From: Pseudomonadota bacterium | GTDB taxonomy: Bacteria; Pseudomonadota; Alphaproteobacteria; Reyranellales; Reyranellaceae | Length of the DNA: 35,840 nt | Direction: 5' to 3' | Assembly: GCA_018242505.1 (NCBI GenBank) | Contig: JAFEBU010000050.1 | Coordinates: 1-35,840 of the forward strand | Shown: in pieces, positions 16,404 through 24,216 of the stretch | How the letters are laid out: each line of letters starts with the position of its first letter | Numbering within the stretch: the stretch's first letter is position 1 | Notes under the pieces: model-generated | Databases searched by the model: none | Told to the model about the DNA's origin: nothing | What the model saw: the letters and a program-made list of their open reading frames with translations, nothing else | Program-made: the position numbers and the translations under genes

Positions 16404-16680
16404 GTGCTTCAACTCTCCTGCGGAGAAACAGCGGTTACAATTGAATTCGGGAACGAAGTCTCGGTCGCAATCAATGAGCAGGTGATGGCTCTCCATATGG
16501 CCATCGGCCATTGCAAAGGCCGCCAGCACGATCAAGGGCGTTGGCGAGAGCATCCCTAGGATGCACCCGCTAATGGTCACCTACGATCCACTCGCCGTAT
16601 CACGCGCCGAATTGCAGCTCCGTATCGACAGACTGATCGCGAGCGCTGTAGAGGCGGACTTGAAAGGCCGGAAGACCTGA
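16404..16680 (+). pseudogene. PxpB (5-oxoprolinase subunit B / allophanate hydrolase subunit 1-like) fragment, frameshifted
   Basis: Two frames together resemble the N-terminal third of PxpB/KipI proteins. From about 16404 frame one reads LSCGETAVTIEFGNEVSVAINEQVMALHMAI, matching the GD-x-A-LLVEFG-x-EI start. After a one-base shift near 16505 the other frame reads ASTIKGVGESIPRMHPLMVTYDPLAVSRAELQLRIDRLI (given here only as family landmarks), matching the ETVPTYRSLLVHYDP segment. It then ends at TGA 16678-16680, about 95 residues in, against about 220 for an intact protein. The pxpC and pxpA partners are not present. Frameshift plus truncation make it a pseudogene. It hints that an oxoproline-type hydrolase system once adjoined the broken SDR gene. 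Confidence 0.6.
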
Positions 16681-16758
16681 TCGATGGCGGCGTCTTTTAG
16701 GCAGATAGCAAGAGATTCTACCGACGCATCGCAATTATGTAGAAGTTGCCAGGCCACA

Positions 16759-17115
16759 ATGAATATCCACGAATTCCGTCGACGATTTACCGCACTACGA
16801 GTTGGCGAGTGCTTCGTCTACTTCACTGGACACTTGTCGCAGCGCCAAGCCCTCTCCAATGGCCGCTCGAACATGACTGTCAAGCTCGTCTACAAAGAAG
16901 CACGACGTCTTTACGAAGCCGGGCACGCAGTGCTAGCTCAGCGGCGGGTCTTGAAGGAAGAAATTGAGCCTTCCTTTGAATACCTCATCTGGCGCACATG
17001 CGCGGATAAAAAAGGCGACTTGGGACTCTTCCCACCACGACTCTCGTGGCAACAAACGAGCAAAACTGCCCACGGACATTCTCGGTCACGAGAGCCATAC
17101 TGCCGTCGCCAGTGA
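16759..17115 (+). CDS. Small hypothetical protein
   Basis: A 118-residue reading frame from ATG 16759 with no family I can name with certainty. Residues 1-75 (MNIHEFRRRFTALRVGECFVYFTGHLS ... EARRLYEAGHAVLAQRR, in parts) resemble a group of short Bradyrhizobium-type hypotheticals that begin with a Leu-rich recognition helix and end FEY(L/I); here FEYLIW lies near residue 75. The remaining 40 residues are Ser/Arg-rich and may be out-of-family read-through after damage. It lies between two pseudogenes and has no clear ribosome site, so it may be a relic too. Confidence 0.35.
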   Translation: MNIHEFRRRFTALRVGECFVYFTGHLSQRQALSNGRSNMTVKLVYKEARRLYEAGHAVLAQRRVLKEEIEPSFEYLIWRTCADKKGDLGLFPPRLSWQQTSKTAHGHSRSREPYCRRQ

Positions 17116-17228
17116 ACGACATGGTCTGCACCCTGAAAGCTGATCCAGGTAGAGAGTTGGTGACCTTGCCCCGCCTGTGCGCGATACCGAGATGGTCCGG
17201 CTAAATAACGTCGGCCCACCACCAGTAG

Positions 17229-17913
17229 TTAAGCCGTCGTCGCGTCTATGTCCTTCGTGACGATGAAGTCTGTCGGCCGTTCCCCAAGCGGCCCCATCAC
17301 CCATCTATCGCCGTTGGGCTGAAGCCAGCGCAAGCGGTCCAGACGAAAGCAAGCCCAGCCGCCACCGATCGGCAGAACCCCTTCAGGGCGTCTCCCGGCA
17401 TACTGGTAGGCGATCACGCCAGGCTCTCCATCGGTGCATCTTCCGAGCATGATGGGACTGAAGAATCGGATGCATTCATCGTAGACGCCGTTGAGCGAGC
17501 GATGATCAATGATCGCCTGCCAGACGGATTACTTACCATTCGATCAGGCAGCTCACCGCAGGCGGCAGCCAGCAGCCGGACCTTGAGGGCGAGGCCCGCC
17601 CGGTCGGGGCTACGCGTTCGAGTGATCTGAAGCGTTATGGTCTCGACGACAGCGGTGGCGTTCGCCTCGCTCTGCTGCGCGACGAGATACCAATCCGGCT
17701 CTGGCCCTAATCGCTGCCGTGGCGGCAGGGCGAAGTATTGGCGCTCTGCCTCGAACAGTCGACGCATGGCAACGGCCCGACGCTCATCGGTGATCTCGAA
17801 ATCACGGACAAGCTCTTCCCAGGTGCGGGCCTCAGTGGAGTCCCAGAGCGGGGTCGAGGGCGCTGCCGTCAGGCTCGCATCAAACCGCGCCGCGTGAGAT
17901 CTTGCTTACCCAT
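17229..17913 (-). pseudogene. Degenerate minus-strand hypothetical gene, frameshifted at least twice
   Basis: Three overlapping minus frames fit one gene. An ATG near 17913 opens MGKQDLTRRGLMRA and stops. A second frame continues ARFDASLTAAPSTPLWDSTEARTWEELVRDFEITDERR ... LVAQQSEANATAVVETITLQI ... LALKVRLLAAACGELPDR to about 17540. A third begins near 17525 with WQAIIDHRSLNGVYDECIRFFSPIMLGR and ends GGGWACFRLDRLRWL ... IDATTA at 17229. The middle part resembles rhizobial hypotheticals that end in a T-x-x-GLALKA(R/K) motif. The last part resembles short WYL-like proteins (AI-x-x-R-x-V-x-x-x-Y-x-G-x-x-R). No function can be assigned. (Quoted strings are spliced landmarks.). Confidence 0.45.
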
Positions 17914-18265
17914 TGGATTCGCGACACGTCGCTCTCTTGCCGAGGACAGTCAACTCATATGTGAGATGGCTTGTTTAAAGGATGCGGCGCTTAAACAGTA
18001 GGAGACCCTGCCTTTACGATTCGTGTTCCAATTTGTGCACCAACGACTAGCAGTTGAGGCACCTTAAGTGTAACAGACGAATGGACCAAATAGGCTCGGC
18101 TGTTGATGTCTGTCCCTCTCCCACGAAACCCTTCTTGACGACCAGTGCAGCGCGGGTGATTAATTAACGTTCGTCAATATAGGCTGATTTGGCTTTGCCC
18201 TGCCAAACGAGCCTGTGTTCGCTTAAGCGCACCAAGCTAGAAGCGACGTACTCGAGGGACACGTA
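17914..18265. other. Intergenic region upstream of the aminotransferase operon
   Basis: No gene is seen in this 350-base stretch. It holds a plausible promoter, -35 TTGACG (18135-18140) and -10 GATTAA (18158-18163) with a 17-base spacer, an overlapping dyad at 18164-18177 (listed separately), and GAGGGA at about 18254-18259, a good ribosome site for the ATG at 18266. The rest (17914-18130) shows nothing recognisable. Confidence 0.5.
18164..18177. promoter_or_regulatory. Candidate TetR operator, 14-bp dyad
   Basis: TTAACG-TT-CGTCAA is a near-perfect palindrome (one mismatch between arms) lying directly downstream of and abutting the predicted -10 element, where a repressor would block RNA polymerase. 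The same architecture (TTAACA-GA-TGTTAG) recurs at 31907-31920, between hyuA and the third aminotransferase. The TetR protein encoded at 21090-21770 is the obvious candidate ligand-responsive repressor; binding is inferred. Confidence 0.45.
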
Positions 18266-19663
18266 ATGACCGCGAACCCCAATTCCTACGCCCAGCGCGA
18301 CATACGCTCCGTTCTGCACGGCTATGCATACCTATCTTCCCAGGAAGTTGATGGGCCGACGGTGATCACTGGCGGCAAGGGCATCTGGGTCTACGACGAG
18401 AATGGCCGGCCATTCCTGGAGGCAGCAGCGGGAATGTGGTGCACGGCACTGGGATTTGGCGATGCCGAGCTCATCGAGGCAGCCGTTGAGCAACTGCACA
18501 AGTTGCCTTTCTATCACACCGTCGTTGGCAAGTCGGTGATTCCCAGCATCGAGCTGGCCGAGAAGCTTTGCGCGCTCGTCCCGGTTGAGGGTGCGCGCAT
18601 TTATTTCGCGCTGTCAGGATCCGAGGCCAATGACTTTGTGGTCAAGTTCACCCGCTTCGCCAATGCTGCGAGCGGCAAGCCTGCCAAGACGAAGATCATA
18701 AGCCGGATGAATGGCTACCACGGCGCGACATTGGCCGCCGCGAGCATGACCGGCATCCCGGCGATGCACGCTTTCTGTGGTCTGCCTCTGCCAGGCTTTC
18801 TCCATACGGATGAGCCGAACTTCTACCGCAATGCTCTGCCGGGCGAATCGGAGCAGGATTTCGTCGCCCGGCTCGCTCGCAACCTCGAGTCCCTCATCGA
18901 GCGCGAAGGGCCTGATACCGTCGCCGCCTTTGTCGCAGAACCAGTGACTGGAGCAGGCGGCGTCATTATTCCGCCGACGGGCTACTACCCGGCCATTCAA
19001 GAGGTGCTCAAACGCCACGATGTCAGCTTTATCGCCGACGAAGTCATCACCGGCTTCGGGCGCACCGGCGCTATGTTCGGCTGCGAGACGCTCGACATCC
19101 ATCCCCAAGCCATGACCCTCGCCAAGGGATTGACCTCGGCTTATCAACCCCTTGCAGCAGTCGTCGTACCTGACCGCATTTATCAAGCGCTGAAAGCCGG
19201 CGCCGACGCTGCGACGGGCGGATTCTTCGCCCATGGCACGACCTACTCCGGCCATCCGGTCGGCTGTGCAGTCGCCTTGAAGGTTCTCGAGATCTTCGAG
19301 AAGCGCCGGTTGCTTGCCCACATTCGCGGCGTGTCGACGGTATTCGCTCGGCGCATTCATGCTTTCGCTGACCATCCATTGGTTGGCCAGACGCGGGCAA
19401 TCGGCCTGATGGGAGCAATCGAGTTGGTACTGGACAAAAAGTCGGGGGGCCAGACCAAGCCCGCAACCTCCTTAGGCAAACTTGTGAAGGAGATCGGCGA
19501 AAGCCGCTATGGTCTGATCTTCCGTTCGATTGGCCACGTCTGTGCCTTTTCACCGCCCCTGATCATCTCCGAAGCTGAGACCAACGAATTATTTGACCGC
19601 TTCGGCAAGGCGCTCGACGAGGCAATGGCAGTTGCCGGCAAGGAGCAACTTCTTGGGAGTTGA
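18266..19663 (+). CDS. Class III PLP-dependent aminotransferase (omega-amino acid / beta-alanine-pyruvate type)
   Basis: A 465-residue fold-type I PLP enzyme of the class III (omega) aminotransferases. Diagnostic parts are the [19 protein letters not shown]-terminal segment (56-73), phosphate-binding SGSEAND (117-123), YHGATLAA (151-158), Asp258 in [14 protein letters not shown] for the pyridinium nitrogen, and Schiff-base Lys287 in [12 protein letters not shown]. This pattern matches omega-amino acid:pyruvate and putrescine-type transaminases, which convert a terminal amine to an aldehyde with pyruvate or 2-oxoglutarate as acceptor. ATG 18266 has GAGGGA upstream. The next gene starts at or within its stop codon region, so the two are coupled. 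In this context it may act on an omega-amino acid released by the HyuAB-type hydrolase; substrate is inference. Confidence 0.92.
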   Translation: MTANPNSYAQRDIRSVLHGYAYLSSQEVDGPTVITGGKGIWVYDENGRPFLEAAAGMWCTALGFGDAELIEAAVEQLHKLPFYHTVVGKSVIPSIELAEKLCALVPVEGARIYFALSGSEANDFVVKFTRFANAASGKPAKTKIISRMNGYHGATLAAASMTGIPAMHAFCGLPLPGFLHTDEPNFYRNALPGESEQDFVARLARNLESLIEREGPDTVAAFVAEPVTGAGGVIIPPTGYYPAIQEVLKRHDVSFIADEVITGFGRTGAMFGCETLDIHPQAMTLAKGLTSAYQPLAAVVVPDRIYQALKAGADAATGGFFAHGTTYSGHPVGCAVALKVLEIFEKRRLLAHIRGVSTVFARRIHAFADHPLVGQTRAIGLMGAIELVLDKKSGGQTKPATSLGKLVKEIGESRYGLIFRSIGHVCAFSPPLIISEAETNELFDRFGKALDEAMAVAGKEQLLGS

Positions 19664-19665
19664 TC

Positions 19666-20997
19666 GTGATCGCAAAGTGGCCTGATCCAACCTGCAACTC
19701 GCACACTCTATACGAACGCGCGCTCAAGGTGATGCCGGGCGGCGTGACACGCATCCAGCCTTGGCAGTCGCCGTTTCCCGACTATGCCGCTTCCGCTGCG
19801 GGCGCTTACATCAGCGATGTCGACGGCGCTCGTATCCTCGATTTCACCAACTGCTTTTCCGCGATGATCCATGGCCACGGCCATCCCGAAATCGTAGCCG
19901 CTGTCGGCGCCCAGTTGGCGAGGGGCAGTACGGGACTTAACACGCCAACCGAGAGCGAAATCCTGCTGGCAGAGCACCTTTGCCAGCGTATCCCCGGTAT
20001 AGAGCTCATTCGCTTCTGCAACTCTGGCAGCGAAGCAGTAATGCACGCCATCAAGGCTGCCCGCGCCCATACCGGACGCCCGACCATCGCCAAGATAGAG
20101 GGCGCCTACCATGGCGCTTACGATTACGCCGAAGTCAGCCTCGATTCCACGCCAGAGAACTGGGGAAATGAGCCCAGCTCGACGGCCTACGCAACCGGTA
20201 CGCCGCAGAGCGTGTTGGCGGATGTCGTGGCCCTGCCCTTCAACCGCCCGCAGGACGCCGCACGAATCCTTCGCACCAATGCCGCCAAACTAGCCGGCGT
20301 CCTGCTCGACGTCCTCCCAGCCAATGTCGGCTGCATTCCTGCGACACGAGAGTTCCTCGACGTCGTCATCTCGACGGCACGCGACATCGGCGCCCTGATC
20401 ATCCTCGACGAGGTGGTTTCGTTGCGCCTCAACTATCATGGCGCTCAGGCACTGTTCGCTGTCGATCCCGACCTCACAGTCGCCGCGAAGATCATCGGCG
20501 GCGGCTTTCCCGTTGGTGCTGTCGGCGGCAAGGCGGCCGTCATGGCCGTGTTCGACCATCGCCACGGCAAGCCGCTGGTGCCACAAGGTGGCACTTTTAC
20601 CGCCAACCCAGTTACCATGACAGCTGGTCTCGCGGCGATGCGGTTGCTGACTCACGAGGCACACGACCACATCGACCGCTTGGGAGAAAGGGCGCGCACG
20701 GGCATCAGCCAGATCTTCGCGCGGCACGGCGTGGCTGGCCAAGTCACAGGTATGGGATCAATCTTCAAGATCCACATGCACACACGACCGATCGTCGACC
20801 ACCGCAGCCATTATGCGAGCCAGGCCGAACGCAACCGGCTCGATTACTTTCAGATGGAGCTCTTGAAGCGTGGCTTTCTGATATCAGCCAAGGGCTACGG
20901 CTTTACGTCGACGCCGATGACCGCTGCCGACATCGACGGCTTCGTCTCGGCTGTGGACGAGGTTGTGGCAACATTGTGCCAGTCGAGTGCTGCTTAG
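19666..20997 (+). CDS. Class III aminotransferase, glutamate-1-semialdehyde aminomutase / beta-amino acid aminotransferase-like (paralogue 1)
   Basis: A 443-residue class III PLP enzyme related to HemL and to beta-amino acid (beta-phenylalanine) aminotransferases. It begins WPDPTCNSHTLYERALKVMPGG and shows NSGSEAVMHAIKAAR (phosphate site), IEGAYHGAYDYAEVS, Asp248 in LIILDEVVSLR and Lys275 in TVAAKIIGGGFPVGA. The C-terminal TGMGSIFKIH and GFTSTPMT segments match beta-aminotransferases. GTG at 19666 is preferred as start because GGGAG lies six bases upstream; TTG at 19660, overlapping the preceding stop, is the alternative. About 54 % of the first 76 residues equal those of the protein at 32015-33328. 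A dedicated tetrapyrrole role is unlikely given the catabolic neighbours. Confidence 0.9.
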   Translation: MIAKWPDPTCNSHTLYERALKVMPGGVTRIQPWQSPFPDYAASAAGAYISDVDGARILDFTNCFSAMIHGHGHPEIVAAVGAQLARGSTGLNTPTESEILLAEHLCQRIPGIELIRFCNSGSEAVMHAIKAARAHTGRPTIAKIEGAYHGAYDYAEVSLDSTPENWGNEPSSTAYATGTPQSVLADVVALPFNRPQDAARILRTNAAKLAGVLLDVLPANVGCIPATREFLDVVISTARDIGALIILDEVVSLRLNYHGAQALFAVDPDLTVAAKIIGGGFPVGAVGGKAAVMAVFDHRHGKPLVPQGGTFTANPVTMTAGLAAMRLLTHEAHDHIDRLGERARTGISQIFARHGVAGQVTGMGSIFKIHMHTRPIVDHRSHYASQAERNRLDYFQMELLKRGFLISAKGYGFTSTPMTAADIDGFVSAVDEVVATLCQSSAA

Positions 20998-21052
20998 CCT
21001 CACATAGGGTTCGTCCTAAGGTAGAATGCGACTTGGGCCAACGCGCGCTCCG

Positions 21053-21076
21053 CGTTAGGGTATCGCCGCCCTAGCG
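21053..21076. promoter_or_regulatory. Inverted repeat in front of the TetR gene
   Basis: CGTTAGGG (21053-21060) and CCCTAGCG (21069-21076) form an 8-bp inverted repeat with one mismatch and an 8-base spacer, ending 13 bases before the TetR start codon. It could be an autoregulatory operator or an mRNA hairpin masking the ribosome site (AAGG at about 21077-21080). It does not resemble the TTAAC-type dyads seen elsewhere in the cluster. Confidence 0.35.
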
Positions 21077-21089
21077 AAGGATTGTCGGA

Positions 21090-21770
21090 ATGTACAAAGG
21101 ATCAGGGGAGCGCAGGACCGGCCCAAGAGAAAACACGATCGAACCGCAGACACTGCGTCCGCGCCGATCTGTACTTCCGCGAGGCGCACGCTCAGATACG
21201 CGTGAACGCATTCTGCTGGCGGCGATACGCATGTTCGGCGCCCACGGCTTCGAATCGACCACGATGCGCGACCTCGCAGGTGCCGTGGGAATCAAGGCGC
21301 CGGGCATCTACAACCACTTCGGCTCGAAGGAAGAGATTCTAAACGCCGCCATCGAATGGGCGATGCACAATTTCAGCAACTACGTGATCGGACCCGACGA
21401 TCCAGGGGAACTGCCGGCCCGCCGACTGGAGGGCATTGTGATGCGCCACGTCAGCTACCAGATCACCGACCCCCAGGCCACCAGGGCCTTCGACATGTTC
21501 ATGTACGGCCCGGCGCGTGAAAAATACGTGAGCAAATACTCCATAGCCTCCGTGCGCTCCCTGTCGAAGCAGTACATCGACATCGTGAGCGACATACTCC
21601 AGAAGCTCGATCGCAAGCTCAAACCGCGCGAAGCGAGGATGCAGGCGCTGGTCATAACCGACATGTGCGACACGGTCACCCGCTGGTACCGCACCGATGG
21701 CGCCTACTCGCCGAAGAGAATTGGCAACTTCTACTGGCTGCTCGTCAGTAGGATCGTTGGCCTCAAGTAG
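21090..21770 (+). CDS. TetR/AcrR-family transcriptional regulator
   Basis: A 226-residue TetR-family repressor. After a 30-residue basic leader the DNA-binding domain is textbook: RSDTRERILLAAIRMFGAHGFESTTMRDLAGAVGIKAPGIYNHFGSKEEIL at about 34-84 (quoted as landmarks of helices 1-4). The C-terminal ligand/dimer domain (90-226) is divergent, as usual. It is placed between the two-aminotransferase operon and the Liv-importer operon, both on the same strand, and is separated from each by more than 90 bases, so it is probably its own unit and controls the surrounding cluster. TetR proteins normally bind 14-18 bp palindromes such as those at 18164 and 31907. Confidence 0.93.
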   Translation: MYKGSGERRTGPRENTIEPQTLRPRRSVLPRGARSDTRERILLAAIRMFGAHGFESTTMRDLAGAVGIKAPGIYNHFGSKEEILNAAIEWAMHNFSNYVIGPDDPGELPARRLEGIVMRHVSYQITDPQATRAFDMFMYGPAREKYVSKYSIASVRSLSKQYIDIVSDILQKLDRKLKPREARMQALVITDMCDTVTRWYRTDGAYSPKRIGNFYWLLVSRIVGLK

Positions 21771-22133
21771 CTGAAGATCCGCCGCCGCTGCCGCGGCGAC
21801 TAAGTGGACCCATGTTGTTATGGACTTGACGGGAACTTCACGGCGCTTCTAGATTAACGATTGTTCGTAAGCGTAAGTGTCCGGTGCATTGCAAATGCTC
21901 CTGCTCAGCAATGCGATTGCGAGGTGGGTTCGGTGAACTCTAATCGATCGCCCACTTCGCGATAACGCAGCTGTTCGCGAGCACCTGTGTGATGGATCAG
22001 TTCCAGTGACGTTCAAAACCAAATCGTCAATTGTTGCAGGAGTCGAACTCAACTTCTGAGATCTCGTTGCCGGTATCGTCAGCGCTCCCCCTAGCTCTCG
22101 CGTGACTTGGCGATGCAAACGGAGGTCAGAGAT
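21771..22133 (+). promoter_or_regulatory. Promoter and long structured 5' leader of the Liv operon
   Basis: This 363-base stretch has no gene. A GC-only hairpin CGCCGC-TGCC-GCGGCG (21783-21788/21793-21798) follows the TetR stop but lacks a T-run. A promoter-like TTGACG (21826-21831) and TAGATT (21850-21855, 18-base spacer) overlap a TTAACG-ATTGTT-CGTAAG partial dyad (21854-21871). Downstream lie GCATT-GCA-AATGC (21886-21898) and a strong 10-bp stem GCGAGGTGGG (21919-21928) with CCCACTTCGC (21951-21960), one G-U pair, loop of 22 bases. If transcription starts near 21860 the leader is about 270 bases. It may be a cis-regulatory RNA; it fits no riboswitch class I recognise. Confidence 0.45.
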
Positions 22134-23330
22134 ATGGGCAGGAAGACGGCACTACTTGCGTTTTCTGTACTAGGCGCCATCGCGGCAAATTGGAATTCGG
22201 CGCGGGCGGCCGACGAGATTGTAATCGGCTTCGCCACCTCGACGTCGGGCTTTATGGTGCCATATGACGATAATCCGACGAAGATGGCGCAAATCTTCAT
22301 CGACGACATCAATGCAAAGGGCGGGCTGCTCGGCAAGAAGCTGAAAGCAGTGTTTGCCGACGCAAAGTCCGATCGCGTCGAAGGTGTCAAGGCAGCCCAA
22401 GAGGTGCTTCGGCAAGGCGCCGATCTAGTATTTGGCAGCTGCGATTACGACTATGGCTCGCCAGCAGTGTTCGAGGCGCAGAAGGCAGGCAAGATCGCAG
22501 TTTACATCTGTGCCGAGGATCCCAAAGCGGGTATCGCTGGGCCCAATGCATTCACTACATCAGCCGTCGCTCAGGCCCAGGGCATCGCCATGGCCGATTG
22601 GGCCTACGACAAGAAAAACATTCGCTCGGCGTATGTGCTGCTGGATGACTTCGACGAGTACAACAAGTCGGTATGCGCAGGGTTCGACTGGAAGTTTCCT
22701 AAGAAGGGCGGAGAGATCGTTGGTCGCGACACCTTTAAGAACGGCGATGCGTCGATCGCGTCGCAGGTAACCAGGATCAGGGAAGCCGCAGCTGCCAAGA
22801 AGATCGATGCCATCATGATGTGCTCCTTCCCACCGGGAGGGGCGAGCGCGCTACGCCAGATCCGAGCGGCCGGCGTTGACTTACCGGTGCTGAGCGACAG
22901 CGCGATGGACGGCACCTACTGGCTGAACTCGGTCCCGGGCCTGACGGAGTTCTATATTCCTGTGGCGGTGTCGATTTTCGGCGATGATCCACGCAAGGAA
23001 GTGGCAGCACTAATGGAAAGGTACAAGGCAAAGTTCAACTCAACACCGACCACCAACTACGGCTTTCCGGTGTATGCTTTCCTGGAGCTCTGGGCCAAAG
23101 CCGTTACTAAGGCCGGCACCATAGATGCCGCGAAGGTCGTTGCGGTGATGAATACCTTCAAGGACGAACCGACAACACTTGGGCCGCGTACTTTTGCTCC
23201 CAACCAGCACATCCAGATGACGGTGCCACTGCTGATCGTCAGAGTCAGCAATGGCACGGGCAAGGTAATTGACCAAGTCTACGACAAGGAGCCGATATCG
23301 CGCGAAGTGCTCTATCGAACCGGAAAGTGA
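22134..23330 (+). CDS. Branched-chain amino acid-type ABC transporter substrate-binding protein (LivK-like)
   Basis: A 398-residue periplasmic binding protein of the Peripla_BP_6 (LivK/amide-urea) family. ATG 22134 is chosen because GGAGG lies at 22121-22125, eight bases upstream, and because it gives a clean signal peptide, MGRKTALLAFSVLGAIAANW followed by ARA-ADE. The mature protein begins DEIVIGFATSTSGFMVPYDDNP, the family's ligand-cleft start, with AVFADAKSDRVEGVKAAQEVL and a C-terminal GPRTFAPNQHIQ segment. Family ligands include Leu/Ile/Val but also urea, short amides, aromatic acids and gamma-lactam-like compounds. First gene of the five-gene Liv operon (K-G-F-H-M order), 22 bases before the next gene. 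Confidence 0.93.
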   Translation: MGRKTALLAFSVLGAIAANWNSARAADEIVIGFATSTSGFMVPYDDNPTKMAQIFIDDINAKGGLLGKKLKAVFADAKSDRVEGVKAAQEVLRQGADLVFGSCDYDYGSPAVFEAQKAGKIAVYICAEDPKAGIAGPNAFTTSAVAQAQGIAMADWAYDKKNIRSAYVLLDDFDEYNKSVCAGFDWKFPKKGGEIVGRDTFKNGDASIASQVTRIREAAAAKKIDAIMMCSFPPGGASALRQIRAAGVDLPVLSDSAMDGTYWLNSVPGLTEFYIPVAVSIFGDDPRKEVAALMERYKAKFNSTPTTNYGFPVYAFLELWAKAVTKAGTIDAAKVVAVMNTFKDEPTTLGPRTFAPNQHIQMTVPLLIVRVSNGTGKVIDQVYDKEPISREVLYRTGK

Positions 23331-23352
23331 CCGTCTGGGATGGGGGTAGACG

Positions 23353-24201
23353 TTGGCATCTTCGTGGATGGGGCTGCTGCCCAAGCTCGACAGCAGCGGC
23401 TCGGTAGGTGTTGCCGTCGCGGCCCGAGCGCCAAACACGGCGGATTCAGATCCGATCCCTGTTATGGAGTCTGAAGCCGCCGATCTGGTTGCCGACGACA
23501 TCACGGTGGCGTTCGGTGGCTTGGTCGCCATCGACAATGTCACGCTGCGGATCATGCGCCGCGAGATCCTTGGCCTAATCGGGCCGAACGGCGCCGGCAA
23601 GACGACACTTGTGAACTGCCTCACAGGTTTCCAACGACCGAACAAGGGCGAGATCCGGCTGGGCGGGCAGATCGCTTCCGCTTGGAGTCCGCAGCATTTC
23701 CGCAAAGCCGGCATTTCCCGCACCTTTCAGGCGGGCCGGTTGTTCCGCGACATGACGGTCCTGGAAAACGTGGAGGTGACCGCGGCCGGCGTTGGGCGAC
23801 TCCGCCAAGCGTCGCGCCGCATGGCGCTGGAGATTCTCGATCACTTCGGCATAGCTGACAAGGCGCAAACAATCGCCGGTACACTGGCTTACACCGACGA
23901 ACGCCGAGTCGGCATCGCCCGCGCCTTGGTGGTGGCGCCGGCCTTCGTATTGCTTGACGAGCCGGCGGCCGGCATGACCAACGCCGAGTGCGATGATCTC
24001 ATGACCGCCATCTCGGGCATCCCTGACGACTTCGGCTGCGGCGTCCTTATCGTCGAGCACAACATGCGCGTGGTCATGGGCGTATGTCGCAGGATCCACG
24101 TTCTCGACAGCGGGCGCACCATCGCCGAAGGCACGCCGAGCGAAATACAAACCAATCGTGCCGTGATCGATGCCTACCTCGGAACCGGCACTCCTCGGTA
24201 G
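23353..24201 (+). CDS. Branched-chain amino acid-type ABC transporter ATPase (LivG-like)
   Basis: A 282-residue ABC ATPase when started at TTG 23353, which has GGGGG ten bases upstream. An internal ATG at 23464 would give a 245-residue protein closer to the usual LivG length but lacks a ribosome site, so the start is uncertain. Core motifs: Walker A GPNGAGKTT (about 77-85), Q-loop SRTFQAGRLF, an unusual signature LAYTDERRVGIARAL instead of the canonical LSGG form, Walker B AFVLLDEPAAGM, and H-loop IVEHNMRVVMG. The weak signature (YTDER) is common in LivG proteins (LPYGQQR). Works with the LivF-like ATPase 15 bases downstream. Confidence 0.9.
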   Translation: MASSWMGLLPKLDSSGSVGVAVAARAPNTADSDPIPVMESEAADLVADDITVAFGGLVAIDNVTLRIMRREILGLIGPNGAGKTTLVNCLTGFQRPNKGEIRLGGQIASAWSPQHFRKAGISRTFQAGRLFRDMTVLENVEVTAAGVGRLRQASRRMALEILDHFGIADKAQTIAGTLAYTDERRVGIARALVVAPAFVLLDEPAAGMTNAECDDLMTAISGIPDDFGCGVLIVEHNMRVVMGVCRRIHVLDSGRTIAEGTPSEIQTNRAVIDAYLGTGTPR

Positions 24202-24216
24202 AATAGGGTCAAGTCC

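Noticed and set aside
16985..17130. A frame reading KLPTDILGHESHTAVASERHGL that resembles the C-terminal end of a tyrosine recombinase
   Set aside because: Only about 30 residues, no catalytic Arg-x-x-Arg/Tyr pattern can be identified and the upstream frame is unrelated, so the likeness is probably chance.
18614..19375. A 253-codon antisense frame inside the first aminotransferase gene
   Set aside because: Shadow of a well-supported coding region with full active-site conservation on the plus strand; composition follows the complementary codons.
21783..21798. GC-only hairpin after the TetR gene as an intrinsic terminator
   Set aside because: The 6-bp stem is followed by GACTAAG rather than a run of T, so it lacks the second half of a rho-independent terminator.
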